Origin: Eutreptiella sp. 'Long Island Sound 2002'
Taxonomy: Eukaryota > Euglenozoa > Euglenophyceae > Eutreptiales > Eutreptiaceae
NCBI GenBank assembly: GCA_964036045.1
Contig: OZ038400.1
Location: forward strand, 9,572,513-9,636,512
Direction of reading: 5' to 3'
Length of the DNA stretch: 64,000 bases
Positions 33,983 through 45,289 of this stretch are shown piece by piece. The position numbers and the translations under genes are program-made. Below the pieces are notes generated by a model that had not been told where the DNA came from, made no database searches, and saw nothing but the letters and a program-made list of their open reading frames with translations. Every line of letters begins with the position of its first letter. The stretch's first letter is position 1.

Positions 33983-34869
33983 TTCTGGGGACTTTGCAAC
34001 ATTTGAGAGTGTATGGAATAGCAAAAAACAAAAATTCTCATTGTTCTGCACCAGCGTGGGGAGGCAGTCAGAAAATCGGGAAGTGTGAAAAATTGCGGAA
34101 AAATTGCGGAAAATTGCGGAAAATTGCGAAAAATTGCGGAAAATTGCGAAAAATTGCGAAATTGCGGAAAATTGCGAAAAATTGCGGACCTCAATTTCCC
34201 CCCCCCCCTGCTTCTTGTCTGGTGTGCCCGCCCTTGTCCCCCTTGGTGTGGCTCCCGCGTTTTGTGTGTCTGTGTTGCTCCTCCCCCTGTCTGGTGGTGC
34301 TGCTGGGTGCCCATTTCGGGCACCCCCTCCTGTGCCACCCGCCTGCCCCCCCGTACGAGGATTTCACATCTCCATACAACGTGGACTGCCCCGTGTGCGG
34401 TTGGCTGTTCACGGCCCTGCTGCCACCCCCGTGGCGGGCACCTCCCGGCGCGCGGGGCGCAGCCCCCGCTCTTGTGGAGTACGTGGGCACCTTGTAGAGG
34501 GACCCCAACAACTTCTTTGCCCTGAAACCGCAACCCACGCTGTCTCTCTGGCTGGGCAGCATATGAGCGGCTTTGGTGCTGGGTTGTCATCGGGTGGTGT
34601 GTGTTGCCGTTGGCAGGTGCCCCAGAGATACATGAATGCAGCAGCATTAAATGCGACGATTTCCAATCCTTGGCATCAGCCGTGGCTGCAATACTGGGCT
34701 TCCCGGGGCTTTGAGCTCGCATGCCATGGGAGGGGGACTGCCCAGTGAGCACAAATGGGTGATGCCCCGCTCGGTGCCACGCGGACCTACATGCATGGCG
34801 ATCCCAGGTGGGGCTTTCAGAAACAGAGTGACCTCCACCCAACACATCGGTGGAACACGTAGCACAGAC

Positions 34870-35050
34870 CAGCAGCCTTAACGGCAACGACTTTCTCGAA
34901 TGCCCATGCCACCATGCTGCCGTCGCTCGATATAGCAACATCCCAGACGTCATTGGCGTTGTTAATCTGCTCGTGCGGGTCCCCTGCGGGAGTACGCAAA
35001 ACGATGACACTTGCAACTTCGATGTTGTTGGAGCAGGCCTGCTTGTCCCA
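34870..35050 (-). CDS. WD40-repeat protein, blade exon
   Basis: Frame after a CCGCTAG acceptor: WDKQACSNNIEVASVIVLRT, then a loop with GDPHEQINNAND, then VWDVAISSDGSMVAWAFE and VVAVKA before a GTCTGT donor. It completes one blade (initial WD) and starts the next (ISSDG turn). It is in the same orientation as the other blades. Exon bounds are inferred from splice signals; an alternative acceptor CCCGCAG at 34984 would shorten it. Confidence 0.6.
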
Positions 35051-35691
35051 CTAGCGGTGCAACCAGCAAACAGCCCCTGACAGACAAAAAGAACCGTGCA
35101 CCCTCTGGTGATCTTAACTGTAGCCACGAAGACCTGCAGAGCCTTCTCCTCACCTTCTTCATGGTGACAATCCTGTCATACACCATCCACTGCTGCCCCA
35201 GTGCGCAACTCCAAGATGCTGCCCCCCCCCACCCACCCCCGGAATAGCAACCTGAAGCCTTCTCAATGCACAACTCCCCTGTTTGCCCCAGTGCACAGCT
35301 CCCCAGTGCACACATCCATGCTGCTGGGCAGCCCTGCTGCTCCCCCCCTACTGCCCAAACACATGGCTCCGGACCGCTGGCCTAGTGCACGGCTCCTTGC
35401 CGCCATCCTAGTGCAACACACCCCTGCTGCCGCTCCTTGGCCAGTGCACAGCTCCCTTGTGCGCCCCCCTGCGCAACTCCCTGATGGTACCCCGGTGCAA
35501 AAATGTGATCACAGGGAACTGTTGTGCCCAATGCTGAGGAATGTGTTGTAATTGGGGGAACCAATGTGTCAGAATGTCCACTATTTAGCTCTGTCAACCG
35601 AAGGCAGCGTGAGGAAGCTTTGCGTGCGTTGGGACACCAGAAGGGAGATGTGCATAGGGGCACCAATACAGAGGTGTGGGACAGGGGCGGG

Positions 35692-35890
35692 CGGGCTTTC
35701 ACTCCCCGGGGAGGGGGTCGATAGAGCGCTCCGGTCGGACCCCACCCCTAAAAGGGCTCAATTGACAGGACCCCCAAAATCCCACCGAGACTGACCCCCA
35801 GGCCTTGGAGGTGACCCGGACCCAAAATCGGCAAAAATGAAAATGGGATTTTTGGAATCAGCGCGTCGAGGGGGTTCAGAAAAGTCATCA
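35692..35890 (+). repeat. Family B element, truncated copy 3
   Basis: Left part only, from GGGCTTTCAC through AAATGGGATTTTTGGAATCA to TTCAGAAAAGTCATCA. The G-run of the tip is shortened to a short GGGGAGGGGG and the right end is missing. Confidence 0.75.
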
Positions 35891-35997
35891 ACAGTCTGGC
35901 CAGCCACACTCATCAACTCGCATCAACACATATGACGGCCGGCAGCCCAACCTTAACCAGTGCATTGCTCATTTGTGGCCTAGGTCTGCGCTCATAC

Positions 35998-36123
35998 ATT
36001 TGTTTCCTTCATCTTCAAACGTGTAAACTTCCACGCCCTTGCCACGGCCGCAAACGAGTGTCTTCCCATCCGCTGAGACTCCTACACATTTCAATTCTTT
36101 GAGTTTGATGGACATTCTGCGAT
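35998..36123 (-). CDS. WD40-repeat protein, blade exon
   Basis: Between a TTCCTGCAG acceptor and a GTATGA donor the frame reads MSIKLKELKCVGVSADGKTL then VCGRGKGVEVYTFEDEGNK. The VSADG turn, the following hydrophobic strand and VEVYTF fit a WD40 blade with the final WD replaced. There is no ATG-initiated frame of notable length here, so it is easy to miss. Confidence 0.6.
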
Positions 36124-36316
36124 CTGCAGGAAGAAAAAACAAGAACTAGAAGCACTCAGTCGGCTAGAGCATCCTCTATCCACCCATGCCCCCTGCATTG
36201 TATGTGCAGGACTATGCGCAATCGAGAAGCGCCGTCACACCCAACATCCTTGAATGCGTCCTTTAATGGCACACTGCTGTAGGTGACCAATGATGGCAAC
36301 TACAAACGGAAACAAC

Positions 36317-36416
36317 CTTCGAAATGTCGAACAATCCGCATCCAGCCATCATCCGAGACTGACACCATGGTGTCCCCTGACGCAGATATTGCAACGCTGC
36401 TGATACGCTTGGCAAG
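36317..36416 (-). CDS. WD40-repeat protein, blade exon
   Basis: Exon of 100 nt after CATTTCAG and before GTTGTT, reading LAKRISSVAISASGDTMVSV then SDDGWMRIVRHFE. This is a WD40 blade core with the ISASGD turn and SDDG. It sits about 200 bp upstream (gene sense) of the preceding blade exon, consistent with neighbouring exons of one propeller. Confidence 0.65.
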
Positions 36417-36674
36417 CTGAAATGTCTCTGAAATGAACAAACAAGGCTCGCAGCGGAAGGCAAAGGCACGGAAGTCAGATGAAGCAAGGATTGTCGGTGC
36501 TGCAGTTTCGGCACACATGGCGTTTCTCACAGCCTTTGCAAAGTGTGGCCCCCCAAAGCGCAAAGTGACACCTTTCACCCAAACCTGTAAATGGCAATGG
36601 TGTGGGCAAAATCGAAATAATTCAACCATTGGTCATGCCAAATCCTCTAGCTGCAGGCCCCCATCCATGGCATA

Positions 36675-37276
36675 GGCACCCTGAACACACTTTCTTAGGG
36701 TCAGATAGTAAGAGCTAGGTCTAATCCTCAAACCAACCTGAAGGCTGACCCTCAGGCTAGTATAAGGGTTAGTGCAGACATGCCTGTTTTTGACCCCTTG
36801 TGTTGACCCGAACTACTACCATTGGGGTAATGCTCGCCTCAAGGTTAGGGTCACTGGGTTCTCTTGCACCTTTTAGGCTGTAGGGCGGAGGTAACCCTTA
36901 TAGCAAGCACCAGCAAGTAACAGCAAGCAGCAAGCAGGGTGAAAATGGGTACAACAAGACAGGCTTCCTTTGTGGTAGTTTAGCTTTTGCCCAAATGTAC
37001 ATGGATGATACATATAAGTATGCAGTTGAAACGTGCAAATTGAGCAACAAACCCTCCAGTGGTGTCCGGCTACGGGTGGAGACCGTGCGCTCACCGTACC
37101 TTGGAGAGGCATAGTGTGTGTGTGTATGTGTGTGTGTGTGTGTATTACATGTGCATGTTTATGTTTGTATGCGCAAGTGCGTCTACATTGGTATGCATGT
37201 GTGTATGCCTATTGCCAATTGCCCCGCCACGGCCCCTGGGGTGGCTCTCTGCGTGATCCAGCATCTCTTGATGCAG

Positions 37277-37352
<76 letters not shown>

Positions 37353-38439
37353 CCAGGCTTCTGTGTGTCGTGTACAGACCTCTGGTCAAGCTGGGCTGCC
37401 AGAGGCTGCCCTCGAACTCGAGTAGCGGGCGTTGCACCGGGATGCGTGCCTCTGCCCCTTTGCCTGTACCAGAGAAAGGCGCCTGGCACGTGTCACGTAC
37501 TGCTCCTGTAACTGCTTTTGACACATGCCAGAGGATACCAAGTCCACTCAGGACGCCCTGACCAGTACCCTCCATATCCATGAAGCCTAACCTGCCTCCA
37601 ACCCACTATGATGCTCTCATATTCCATGTACCCAATATTGGAAACAGCGGGGTGCCTGAGCAGCGACATGCAGGACAGCGCTACGTGCTGTTTGGTGTAA
37701 GAAAGTCCACTGAGTGGGAAGGGCGTGGTCACTCCTGCCTACTACGGGGTTTTCACCTGGACAATGACTTATCGACGGGGGTTTGTTTGTCGCCTTTATC
37801 ATGTGTGTGTGTCTTATATCTATGCATCATACCATCATACATAGACGCACACACAAATACAAATGCATAGATCACAAACACAAACACACACACGATTGCA
37901 ACACAAACGGGCACACAAGGTGTTTTCCAAGTGTCAAAATCCTCGTTAGGTGCGGCGTCAAAACAAAGACATGTTCAAATGCGGCCCTAGGCACCTTTCG
38001 AAAGAAAATTGACATCCACCAGAGCACCGCATAAGCCCAGCCCGAGTCCAGATCACATCACATATGTTTGATTGATTGTTTATACGAAGTTGCAGCGATC
38101 CAGCATATCGTTGGGGCAGCAGGGCTGCCATAGGTGGACCCTCATCTAACGTCGCACCCATGCAAACATCCATTTTTCAATTCAGGGGAACCGCCTACGG
38201 GGCTACATGAAAAAATAGCTGGCCAATCCTGAGGGTATCTGAACTTGCACTTGCTTAAGACAACAGCAGTACTCGTTCGGAAAAGAGGAGGAAGCATGCG
38301 ATTAGTTTGAGCCATGCAATGTGCAGAGGGCTGACTGCCAGAGAAGAAAAAAAAGTTGCTGCCAAAAACTGCACACCTATGCAAAAGAGGTGCTTTTCAA
38401 AATTTGGCACTGATGGTTTCCTACAAGGGCATAAGATAC
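36675..38439. other. Probable WD40-gene intron with GT microsatellites
   Basis: No exon recognised. Contains (GT)n tracts at about 37110-37142 and 37278-37350, among the longest simple repeats in the window, plus CA-rich sequence at about 37840-37900. Confidence 0.45.
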
Positions 38440-38631
38440 CCATAGTGGTCACAGTCAACTCTCCCTTCTCGAAATCCATTGACTGTAATGCTACGGTGCC
38501 ATCTTCTGAACCAACAACACAGATATCCTTCTCAGTGGCCATCGCCATGCAAACAACAGCAGTGCCGGTACTCTGGACGTCGAGGGAGGCCATCTCGTCC
38601 GTTGGCGGAAGCAACGATTCAGCCGATTCAG
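38440..38631 (-). CDS. WD40-repeat protein, most 5' blade exon seen
   Basis: Exon of 192 nt bounded by a TTGCCATTTCAG acceptor and a GTATCT donor. It reads AESAESLLPPTDEMASLD, then GTAVVCMAMATEKDICVVGS and EDGTVALQSMDFEKGE. The VVCMAMA...VVGSEDGTV segment is a WD40 blade. The start of the protein was not found and may lie further upstream, between 38.7 and 39.4 kb. Confidence 0.6.
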
Positions 38632-38969
38632 CTGAAATGGCAACAGAGAGGCAGTAACCAAAAGCATCGCATCAAACACTCAAACGGCACGGGCGAACAA
38701 TCAATCCTGGGATACCAACATACTGGACGTGAAGCAATTTCGACGCACAGAGCACTGTGTGATGGGACCCGCAAACTCAAAGGTCCTCTTTTTGTGTAAC
38801 AATGCTTGTAACGTTTCTGCTGTGTCTGGCCCACTTGTCACGATGCATGAACAGCATGGCAGTCTTCACATGGAGAGGTTGACTTGTGCCACTACACACT
38901 CGCCTCCTCAAAAAGTGCATGCAATAAGTGTCTGCTGAAGGTGTGTTGGCATGTCACTGCTGAAAGCAT

Positions 38970-39190
38970 GTGGTATCATGGAGTGTTGTGTGTCGTGTTG
39001 CGTGATGTGGTGTGGTGTGTGGGCAGTGTGGGGCGGTGGCATGGTGCGGTGTGATGGACTGTGGTGTGGTGTTTTGTGTTGTGTTGTGTTGTGAATTGAT
39101 TTGCGATTGTATGGTGCTGTGCTCGTGGGGTGTGTGGCAGTCTGGTGGTCTGGTGTGATGAAGTGTCATGTGGTGTGGTCTGTGACTAAA
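38970..39190. repeat. Degenerate TGTGG-rich low-complexity tract
   Basis: About 200 bp composed almost wholly of G and T in short motifs such as TGTGGTGTG and TTGTGTTG, strongly strand-asymmetric. No gene. Confidence 0.7.
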
Positions 39191-39509
39191 GGTGGTTGTC
39201 TGTGCTGTTGAGGAACTGCAGGTGCATGTACCCATGTGGGTGGATTTAGGCAACCCCCGTTAGCAAATTGATCATGATCCAAACATTCCAACCAACACGA
39301 GGTGAAAAACAATGCAGAGGCGTTTCTGCTTTCAGAGCTTTACCCCAACACAATAAACATCCCCGTACCCCTTCTCAGCATGGTGGTGGGAGACCAGACA
39401 CCTTATGCCAGGGTACAGACCGAACAACAAGCAGAACCCCAGGTGACAACAAGGGCAACCACACACCAGATGAGGCAAAGCTCAATTCATGATCATTTGT
39501 TGATGCTGT

Positions 39510-39634
39510 CCAGTTTGCACCATGTAGTTCACGAAGATGGCGGCGAATATCAAACAACTCCTTATTGCGGTCCAACGATGCAACTGCTTCCGTCAAAAAA
39601 TTCAAAATATTTACGCAGACGTCGTCAGGCTCTT
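39510..39634 (-). CDS. HAD phosphatase, C-terminal part
   Basis: After a (GT)n tract ending in TAG, the frame reads EPDDVCVNILNFLTEAVASL then DRNKELFDIRRHLRELHG. FCP1/SCP-type HAD domains end with an acidic D-x-x-D-x-x-L pattern, a helix with xFL, and DVRxxL, which this matches. It follows the motif IV exon at 40.4 kb on the same strand. The direct join would not keep frame (it would make a stop), so at least one further exon or a different splice site must lie between. Confidence 0.5.
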
Positions 39635-40378
39635 CTACACACACACACACACACACAAGAAGGCAAGGATGTACACATACACATTACAAGACAAGATGAC
39701 TGCAACACCAGAGGGTTCACACACATACGCGCGCGCGCTTGTGTGGGAAACAATGAAGCAATGACCAATAACCCAGTGTGGACGATAGAAAGCACAACAA
39801 TGCAAAGGCCACAGGGCACAAGTCACCGAACACCTCGTCAGGCCAATCAGAACAAAGACGTGTCTGAGGCAAGGCATCTTTCTGCAAGTAGCATAGGAGG
39901 GAATGTGTACCAACGATGGTCCAATGGTGCTGGTGTGATGTCCTGAATCCTTGGACCTCATGTTGGTATGCACTCTGCGTCTTATGCTAATTTCGTGCAC
40001 AGCGTAATGTGTCGAGGGGCCAGAAGTACCCATGGTTTTGGTCACTCGTGCCACCCCGTGTTCATTACATTGTTGCCTGCGAGAGGGGAATGTTTGAGTC
40101 GTGGGATGCAACACTGCTCACATGCTGTTACCAAATTCATGGGGTCAGGCAACACAAGTCAAACAGGGAGATTTAGGACCATGAACGTTGTTTTGGCACT
40201 CGCACCTCGTCTCCACAAATTAGTGCGCCACAGGCCCCAAGCGCCCTCATTAGAGGAGTGAAAAATTATGGCAACCAGACAAAACAGGAGACAGGCTCTC
40301 AAACACACACACGGCAGAGCAATGCAAACATGACAAACACATACACACACACACACACACCTCCAGTCCATGGCTTAC

Positions 40379-40697
40379 ATGTCAGCTGGTTCGTGGATGG
40401 CTCACAATTGTTGGGTTTGTCGTCCACGAGCACCACACGGGATGGTCGAAAGGCATCCAAGTTTTTCTTGTATGAAGGATGCCCTTTGGCATTGAAGCTT
40501 ACGGTTTTCATAGCTTCACGGTATAGAACCATGGGATTGATATCCTTAAACAAGCGCTTGATGACGTCCTGCGGATTCCAACCTCGGTCAGAAGCGGTGT
40601 ACACCATCACACGGATTCGTCCTTTCTGTTGCTCGTCGTGCAACCAATCACGCAACTGACCCCAATAAGGGCGGATTGTGCGTTTAAAGACCTTGCT
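40379..40697 (-). CDS. FCP-type HAD phosphatase, motif II-IV exon
   Basis: Exon of 319 nt from a TATCCCACAG acceptor to a GTAAGC donor. It encodes FKRTIRPYWGQLRDWLHDE, MVYTASDRGWNPQDVIKRLF (motif II Thr in YTAS), a conserved Lys region YKKNLDAF, and RVVLVDDKPNN (motif IV, paired Asp). This is the core of the FCP1/NIF branch of HAD phosphatases, which dephosphorylate Ser/Thr, classically in the RNA polymerase II tail. It joins in phase with the upstream exon that carries motif I. Confidence 0.8.
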
Positions 40698-41239
40698 CTG
40701 TGGGATACAAACAAGACTTATACTGATAACACACATAATCTCGTCACAGTCTGGGCTTGCTGAATGATTTGCCGGTCGTGGGTTGACCCTCCGCCTTGCC
40801 AAGCTGCCCACAAAGAGTGCCCAACAAATTCCACATGGTTGCTATGAACTCCTCAATGCTCCATCATTCAGCATGGCCCCCATTAAATTCCAAGGGCTTT
40901 CGCACTGTTGTTGTTAATACATTGAAGCTCTGTGGTATGCAACCTGGGTTGCACCACCAGATACACACCTCACATCCTTGTAACAGCTGTTGGACAACTA
41001 CAGGACTACAAAGCGCAACAGTGAACTATGTTCGATGACCTCCTCATCAATCATCATATTCCCATCACACAATTGTGACCACCCACCAAATTCAACTTTA
41101 AACACAACTTGGAAAGGGAAGGGGGGGGGGGTCCCTCACCACCGGTCCCCTAGGGGCTTGGGCGTCCCTCCTTGTTCCAAGGTTTTGTTCTCGTCCCCAA
41201 CCCGGAGCAGCAGGTTTGTGAAGGTGGAAAACAAAACAC

Positions 41240-42108
41240 CTGAACGGTAATGTAAAAGACATCATCCGTATCCCTATCGCCACAAGATACTTCGTTATGA
41301 TGGATGATCGTTTGGTCCAAGTCAAAGACAACCACAAGGCGATTCCATGGCCCTTCCAAATGCTCCTTCCATTGTTCCACGAACGTAACTGCGGCGTCGG
41401 GCAGGGTCGCCTTCATCAGGGTATGCACGTGCAAATGGTGTTGATGAATATCGACCTTCGCGGTTTTATCTCCTAAGTAGAGTTGTTGCGATGATTCATC
41501 GCATTCACCCAAGAGTGTTGCTCGTTGGAGCACTTGATTTGCAAAAATGTAACCCTCAGGCTTTTCAGCTATCTTGAACAGGGATTGCAGCAGTTCGCTC
41601 GGCAACACCGAATGGTGTTGATCAGCAAGGGCAGAATGCCTTTCAGCACCCGCAATTTGTTCATTCACGAAGGCTTGCAGAGTTAATGTTTGGCTGCGTC
41701 CGAGGGCATCAAGAACCTCAATTGTAGCATCATTGAAATGTGCTTGGAGACCAGCGAGCTCGACTTGTTGGTGCAAGATATTGGCCAGATGAGAAAAGAT
41801 TCCAGACAACCATGTTTGATATGGCCCCGGAGGCGAAAGCTGCATCAAGTTCTCGAAATTCGTGATACTGTCTTTAAGTCTGGCAACTTGCAACTGCATG
41901 TCATCTTGGTGTTCCTTCATCACCTCAATCATGAGGTCAACAGAGTTGATGTATCCATGAACTTGCGTCAGCCCAGACAATCGTGCCGATAGCCGGCGAG
42001 CCTTGCGGGGAGCATAGGGGGAGAGAGGACTTGCCCAACCAAATGACAGAGCGGATGCAGAGGGTGCTGGTGGAGAAGGTCGGCCGGGCAGCTTGACCTT
42101 CAGCTGTC
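41240..42108 (-). CDS. FCP-type HAD phosphatase, N-terminal and motif I exon
   Basis: Exon of 869 nt from a TTTTTTTGCAG acceptor to a CAG-GTGTTT donor. The first ~60 residues are Pro/Ser/Arg-rich; the middle is helical (GYINSVDLMIEVMKEHQDDM, GLQAHFNDATIEVLDALGR); the end carries RLVVVFDLDQTIIHHNE, the HAD motif I DxDxT with nucleophile and general acid Asp. The long helical N-terminal region is unusual for a plain FCP/SCP domain and suggests a multidomain protein. Splice phase to the next exon is 0 on both sides, and the order motif I, II, IV is preserved. Confidence 0.8.
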
Positions 42109-42299
42109 CTGCAAAAAAAGTGCAAAGAAATGCCATCCTTCCCCACAGTGTGCAACATATCAAATGGGCTAGCATGTAGTAGGCTACAACACGTAGTCAT
42201 GTGACTTAATGTGATTTGTACGGGAGGCATTTGGGGCGGAATCGTCCCGAATGTGGGAAGTTTGGGCTGAGACACCGAGAACATGGGCCCATTGGGGCG

Positions 42300-42625
42300 G
42301 GTTCACCCACAATGCCGGGGATTGGAGCAGAGTGGGTGATATCAAAGGATTCACTTGGGGGATGTAGGCCGTCATGTTAGCTATAAAAGGAAGACAAATG
42401 CCACGGGGCAATTTCATGAACGAATAGGTTGTGTCGAACAACATACGCTGCATGTTGGCGATGGACCCTTTTTCACCTTCCCGTAGCCAAACGCCATATC
42501 CCAGTAACTCATCGTTCAGGGCGCTATCAGTCAAATCTTTTGGAAGAACAGTGCCTTGGAGCTCAGCAACAACTTGGAGTTGTGTTTCAGCACGTGATTG
42601 ACTCCTCCGCACCATTTGCACTTTT
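42300..42625 (-). CDS. Probable upstream exon, unknown
   Basis: Protein-like frame with QLQVVAELQGTVLPKDLTDS, ALNDELLGYGVWLREGEKGS and FDTTYSFMKLPRGICLPFI. It lies just upstream of the motif I exon on the same strand and may be an earlier exon of the phosphatase gene. The helical, amphipathic character resembles the N-terminal part of the next exon. Both splice sites are unclear and no domain is recognised. Confidence 0.45.
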
Positions 42626-43040
42626 TGCGGTCTACAACACGTAGCGACAAACGGTATACAACGAGATCACAAAATCGCCATAGGCACTTGGAGTGTGTGA
42701 TGCCTAGGTGCCATTAAAACAACGGGATGGTGTGTGCAATGGAGGGCAAGTGCAAACCGCATTGCAAAACACAAGGCAAGACGAAACTTCAATGAAACCT
42801 ACTTTGTGCTAGAGCACTGCCAAGTAGAGTCGGGAAAGGCAACGCTCATGAAGAAAAGTCACCACATCACACCAGCCGCCACCTCGAAAACACAAAAATC
42901 AAGTATATAAGGACAAATGTAACCGAGAATCCGTTTCCCGTGATCACCGCCAAAGGATTTTGAACCCTTGAATAAGTACTGTTTAATCAACAGTTATTGG
43001 CAAAGAATGGGCCAACAAGAAGACAAAACACAAAACATAC

Positions 43041-43167
43041 CTGATTTCGGTAACCGATGCAATGGTAACGCTCTCGGGCTCCAGCTTTGCCATTGATGCT
43101 ATAGCAGCCCGAAACATAGCCTCATCAAACCATTCCAGTAGCATTGGTACGTGCACAGTAATTGTCA
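43041..43167 (-). CDS. Small beta-alpha module exon
   Basis: Exon of 127 nt between a CATTGTCCAG acceptor and a GTATGT donor. It reads TITVHVPMLLEWFDEAMFRA then AIASMAKLEPESVTIASVTEI. The pattern (V-x-V-x-VP, FD.. F+xAxAxxxx, xVxIxSV) matches a module I know from many large algal and protist surface or receptor proteins, with a SEA/ferredoxin-like outline. It would form a small extracellular or linker domain. It lies between exons of unknown function on the same strand. Confidence 0.55.
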
Positions 43168-43699
43168 CTGGACAATGGGAGAAACATCAAGTGACCTCAG
43201 CCTAGGGGCAATGAACATATACGACGGCTTGAAATCACATAAAAGATACAATATTGAAGTCGTCTTGAGTTCCGGGAGCCATACAATTCTGCTTTTTCAC
43301 AAGGCCTAAGAGGCATGATTGAGAGGCCCTTGCTTGACGGGGGGGCATACCCTCCAACTGTGTCGGGGCTTCAACTTCTCTGCACCGCTACGCTCCTCGA
43401 TGTGGTATGCCGGCCTACCAGGCCATAATGTGATATCTAAGTAGCATTGTGTCATTCCTTCCTTCTGCAGGTGCCAACCGCTACAACTAGCCCAGTTGTT
43501 GGCTTCCCAATAATGACCTCACCGACCAGCCCTTTACCTTTGCAATTCTTGTGCTACACTACCGTGTGGTGAAACACCGTCCCCCCCCCTCCTTCCACCC
43601 TCGAGCATGACTAGCAGCTCAGGCACTAGAAAACATTCATGCAATAAAGTATGCGATATTTGAGCTTGCTTTTTTTTCAACCCTTGCGGATATTTCGCT

Positions 43700-43885
43700 T
43701 TAACACAAGACAACCAGGGTCCCTTCGCTACAAAATTGTGCCGCCCTAGCACGTGTGGAAATAGTGTCATACAATTGCTTCAACACACGAGTCTTCAAAT
43801 GCAACCTGTGTATCGCAGCACTCATGTCTTCGGGTGTTGTCCTGCCGGGCCGCAGAACACCGTGCAACACAACATGCACCACAGC
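43700..43885 (-). CDS. Probable exon, unknown
   Basis: Minus-strand frame GRTTPEDMSAAIHRLHLKTR and VLKQLYDTISTRARAAQF has helical, protein-like composition, while the other frames are Cys-rich nonsense. It follows the exon at 43965-44272 by about 80-250 bp. Splice sites not fixed. Confidence 0.4.
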   Translation of the reverse strand, partial: AVVHVVLHGVLRPGRTTPEDMSAAIHRLHLKTRVLKQLYDTISTRARAAQFCSEGTLVVLC

Positions 43886-43964
43886 AAGTCTCACAACCAA
43901 AAAACTTATGGCATATTGTGCGCAGCATAGGATAGCAGCAAATAGTATGTGGGGAACGCAGTAC

Positions 43965-44272
43965 CTTCTGCCGGTGGTCGCGTTGGCCTGGGTGCCGGTG
44001 GGTGTGGTTTGTTAAATAGCCGTTGTGCCGTGCAGTCTTTGGGCCGAAAGTCATCTACGAAGTTAAAATCCCTTAGGACTCCGGCTAGTATCACTGCAGA
44101 AATTGCATATTTGGCGACATAGTGCTCCGTCTGTTGGTACTCCTTCAAAAACGAGAGCACGCGCTCCTTTGCGGTAGGATCTGTTGGACTCCCGAAGAAC
44201 TCTGACAAGATGTAATGTAGGGCCGCCAAATGAGAGGGGTATCTTTCAGAGAATCCTTGACCGCGGTAGGAC
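43965..44272 (-). CDS. Exon of unknown helical protein
   Basis: Exon of 308 nt bounded by a TGTCTCTTAG acceptor and a GAAG-GTACTG donor. It encodes SYRGQGFSERYPSHLAALHY, ILSEFFGSPTDPTAKERVLS, FLKEYQQTEHYVAKYAISAV and a Pro-rich end. Alternating hydrophobic helices suggest a HEAT-like or other alpha-solenoid segment. Neighbours on both sides on the same strand look alike, so a single large gene over 43.0-45.7 kb is plausible. Family not recognised. Confidence 0.55.
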
Positions 44273-44399
44273 CTAAGAGACAAAGTGCCACAGTGCTGTC
44301 AAACTTGCGAGCAATCTTTGCAACGTACAAACACAACAAAACAATGGGCACCTTGACGTGTTACTAGCCAAACCTCGATATTCTTACCCCGGTTTGCTA

Positions 44400-45100
44400 G
44401 ATGTGATGATTTGATAGATGTGAGGCAACGGCCCGAGAGCGCAAGCAAATTTGCGGGCGGGACCCAACATAGCGAAAAATTGCCACAAAAAAACCCTGAA
44501 TTTCAAAAAACATCAATCTCAATCCAATGGTGTTGTGTAGCATGCAATAGCAAAGGAACACAACTTTCACAACGTGTTTTCAACACCCTATTTTTTCTCG
44601 GCATATGTATCGTTAGCCAAATATGGTTGCTGCTAGCTGACCCTGGCCACAGCTTGGTGGTTGGCGGGGTGGGTGGCTGCCTGGCTGGTCAATTGTGCCG
44701 TCAAAAGGTGAATAGGGCAGTCAGGTGTTGTCAATACAAAAAGGGCTAAGTTCGCAGAAGTGCTCTTTTGAAAACTGTGTCATAAAATGAAATGTTACAA
44801 CCTCTCTCTATATTGTTGCTCCCTTGGATTGCAAAATGATCCAATGGTTGCAAGGCTTACACATAACGAGGGCGGCAAATGGTGCAAAGGGGAAAGACAG
44901 GGTTCAATGTGTCCGCAACAGATAAATGCGCATAGGGCAAAAGGTGGAGACATCATGCACACTGTGAATAGCGAAGGCACTCAACCAGTACCAAACAATT
45001 CACAGCAAGGAGGCCATTTACCAATATTTGTGGGAGACAAGTGAGAAAGGTAGCCAAAAGATTGAATGCAAGATTGCAACACATTTTGGGGACGAATCGC
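44400..45100. other. No exon seen (probable intron)
   Basis: No protein-like frame on either strand and no marked repeat; composition is moderate, with scattered A-runs. Confidence 0.4.
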
Positions 45101-45289
45101 TCAGACACAACATAAATTACCTGGTGATCGGATCAGGCTCGGGAATCACAGCGATGATGCGCAAGATTCTATTATTAGACAAGCAAGACTTGCCACGTGC
45201 TGCGCTTTCTTGATGAATGTGCCCGATGGTGCGTACGCACTCTGCCCACACAAAGGGGCATATCCCAAGATTTTGTAGTATTCGGCCTG

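Larger units (their letters stand above)
33303..34210. mobile_element. hAT-like element with zinc-finger frame
   Basis: Terminal inverted repeats start CA, then 11 G, then AAATTGCGGTC on the left; the right end is the complement with one difference (and also exactly 11 C). The element is flanked by a 7-bp direct repeat CTTCTTG (33296-33302 and 34211-34217), consistent with a target-site duplication. CAG..CTG tips and a near-8-bp duplication fit the hAT superfamily. Inside are two tandem arrays of AAAATTGCGG (33350-33423 and 34087-34188, same orientation), a BED-type zinc-finger frame, and a tRNA-like fragment. No transposase catalytic domain is present in its 908 bp, so it is non-autonomous. 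It lies inside the WD40 gene region. Confidence 0.75.

Noticed and set aside
33973-35127. 384-codon minus-strand frame
   Set aside because: It crosses the hAT-like element, its tandem array and a WD40 exon in the wrong frame, so it is chance.
37033-37561. Cys/Val-repeat frames over the GT microsatellite
   Set aside because: They only translate (GT)n; no protein-like sequence on either side.
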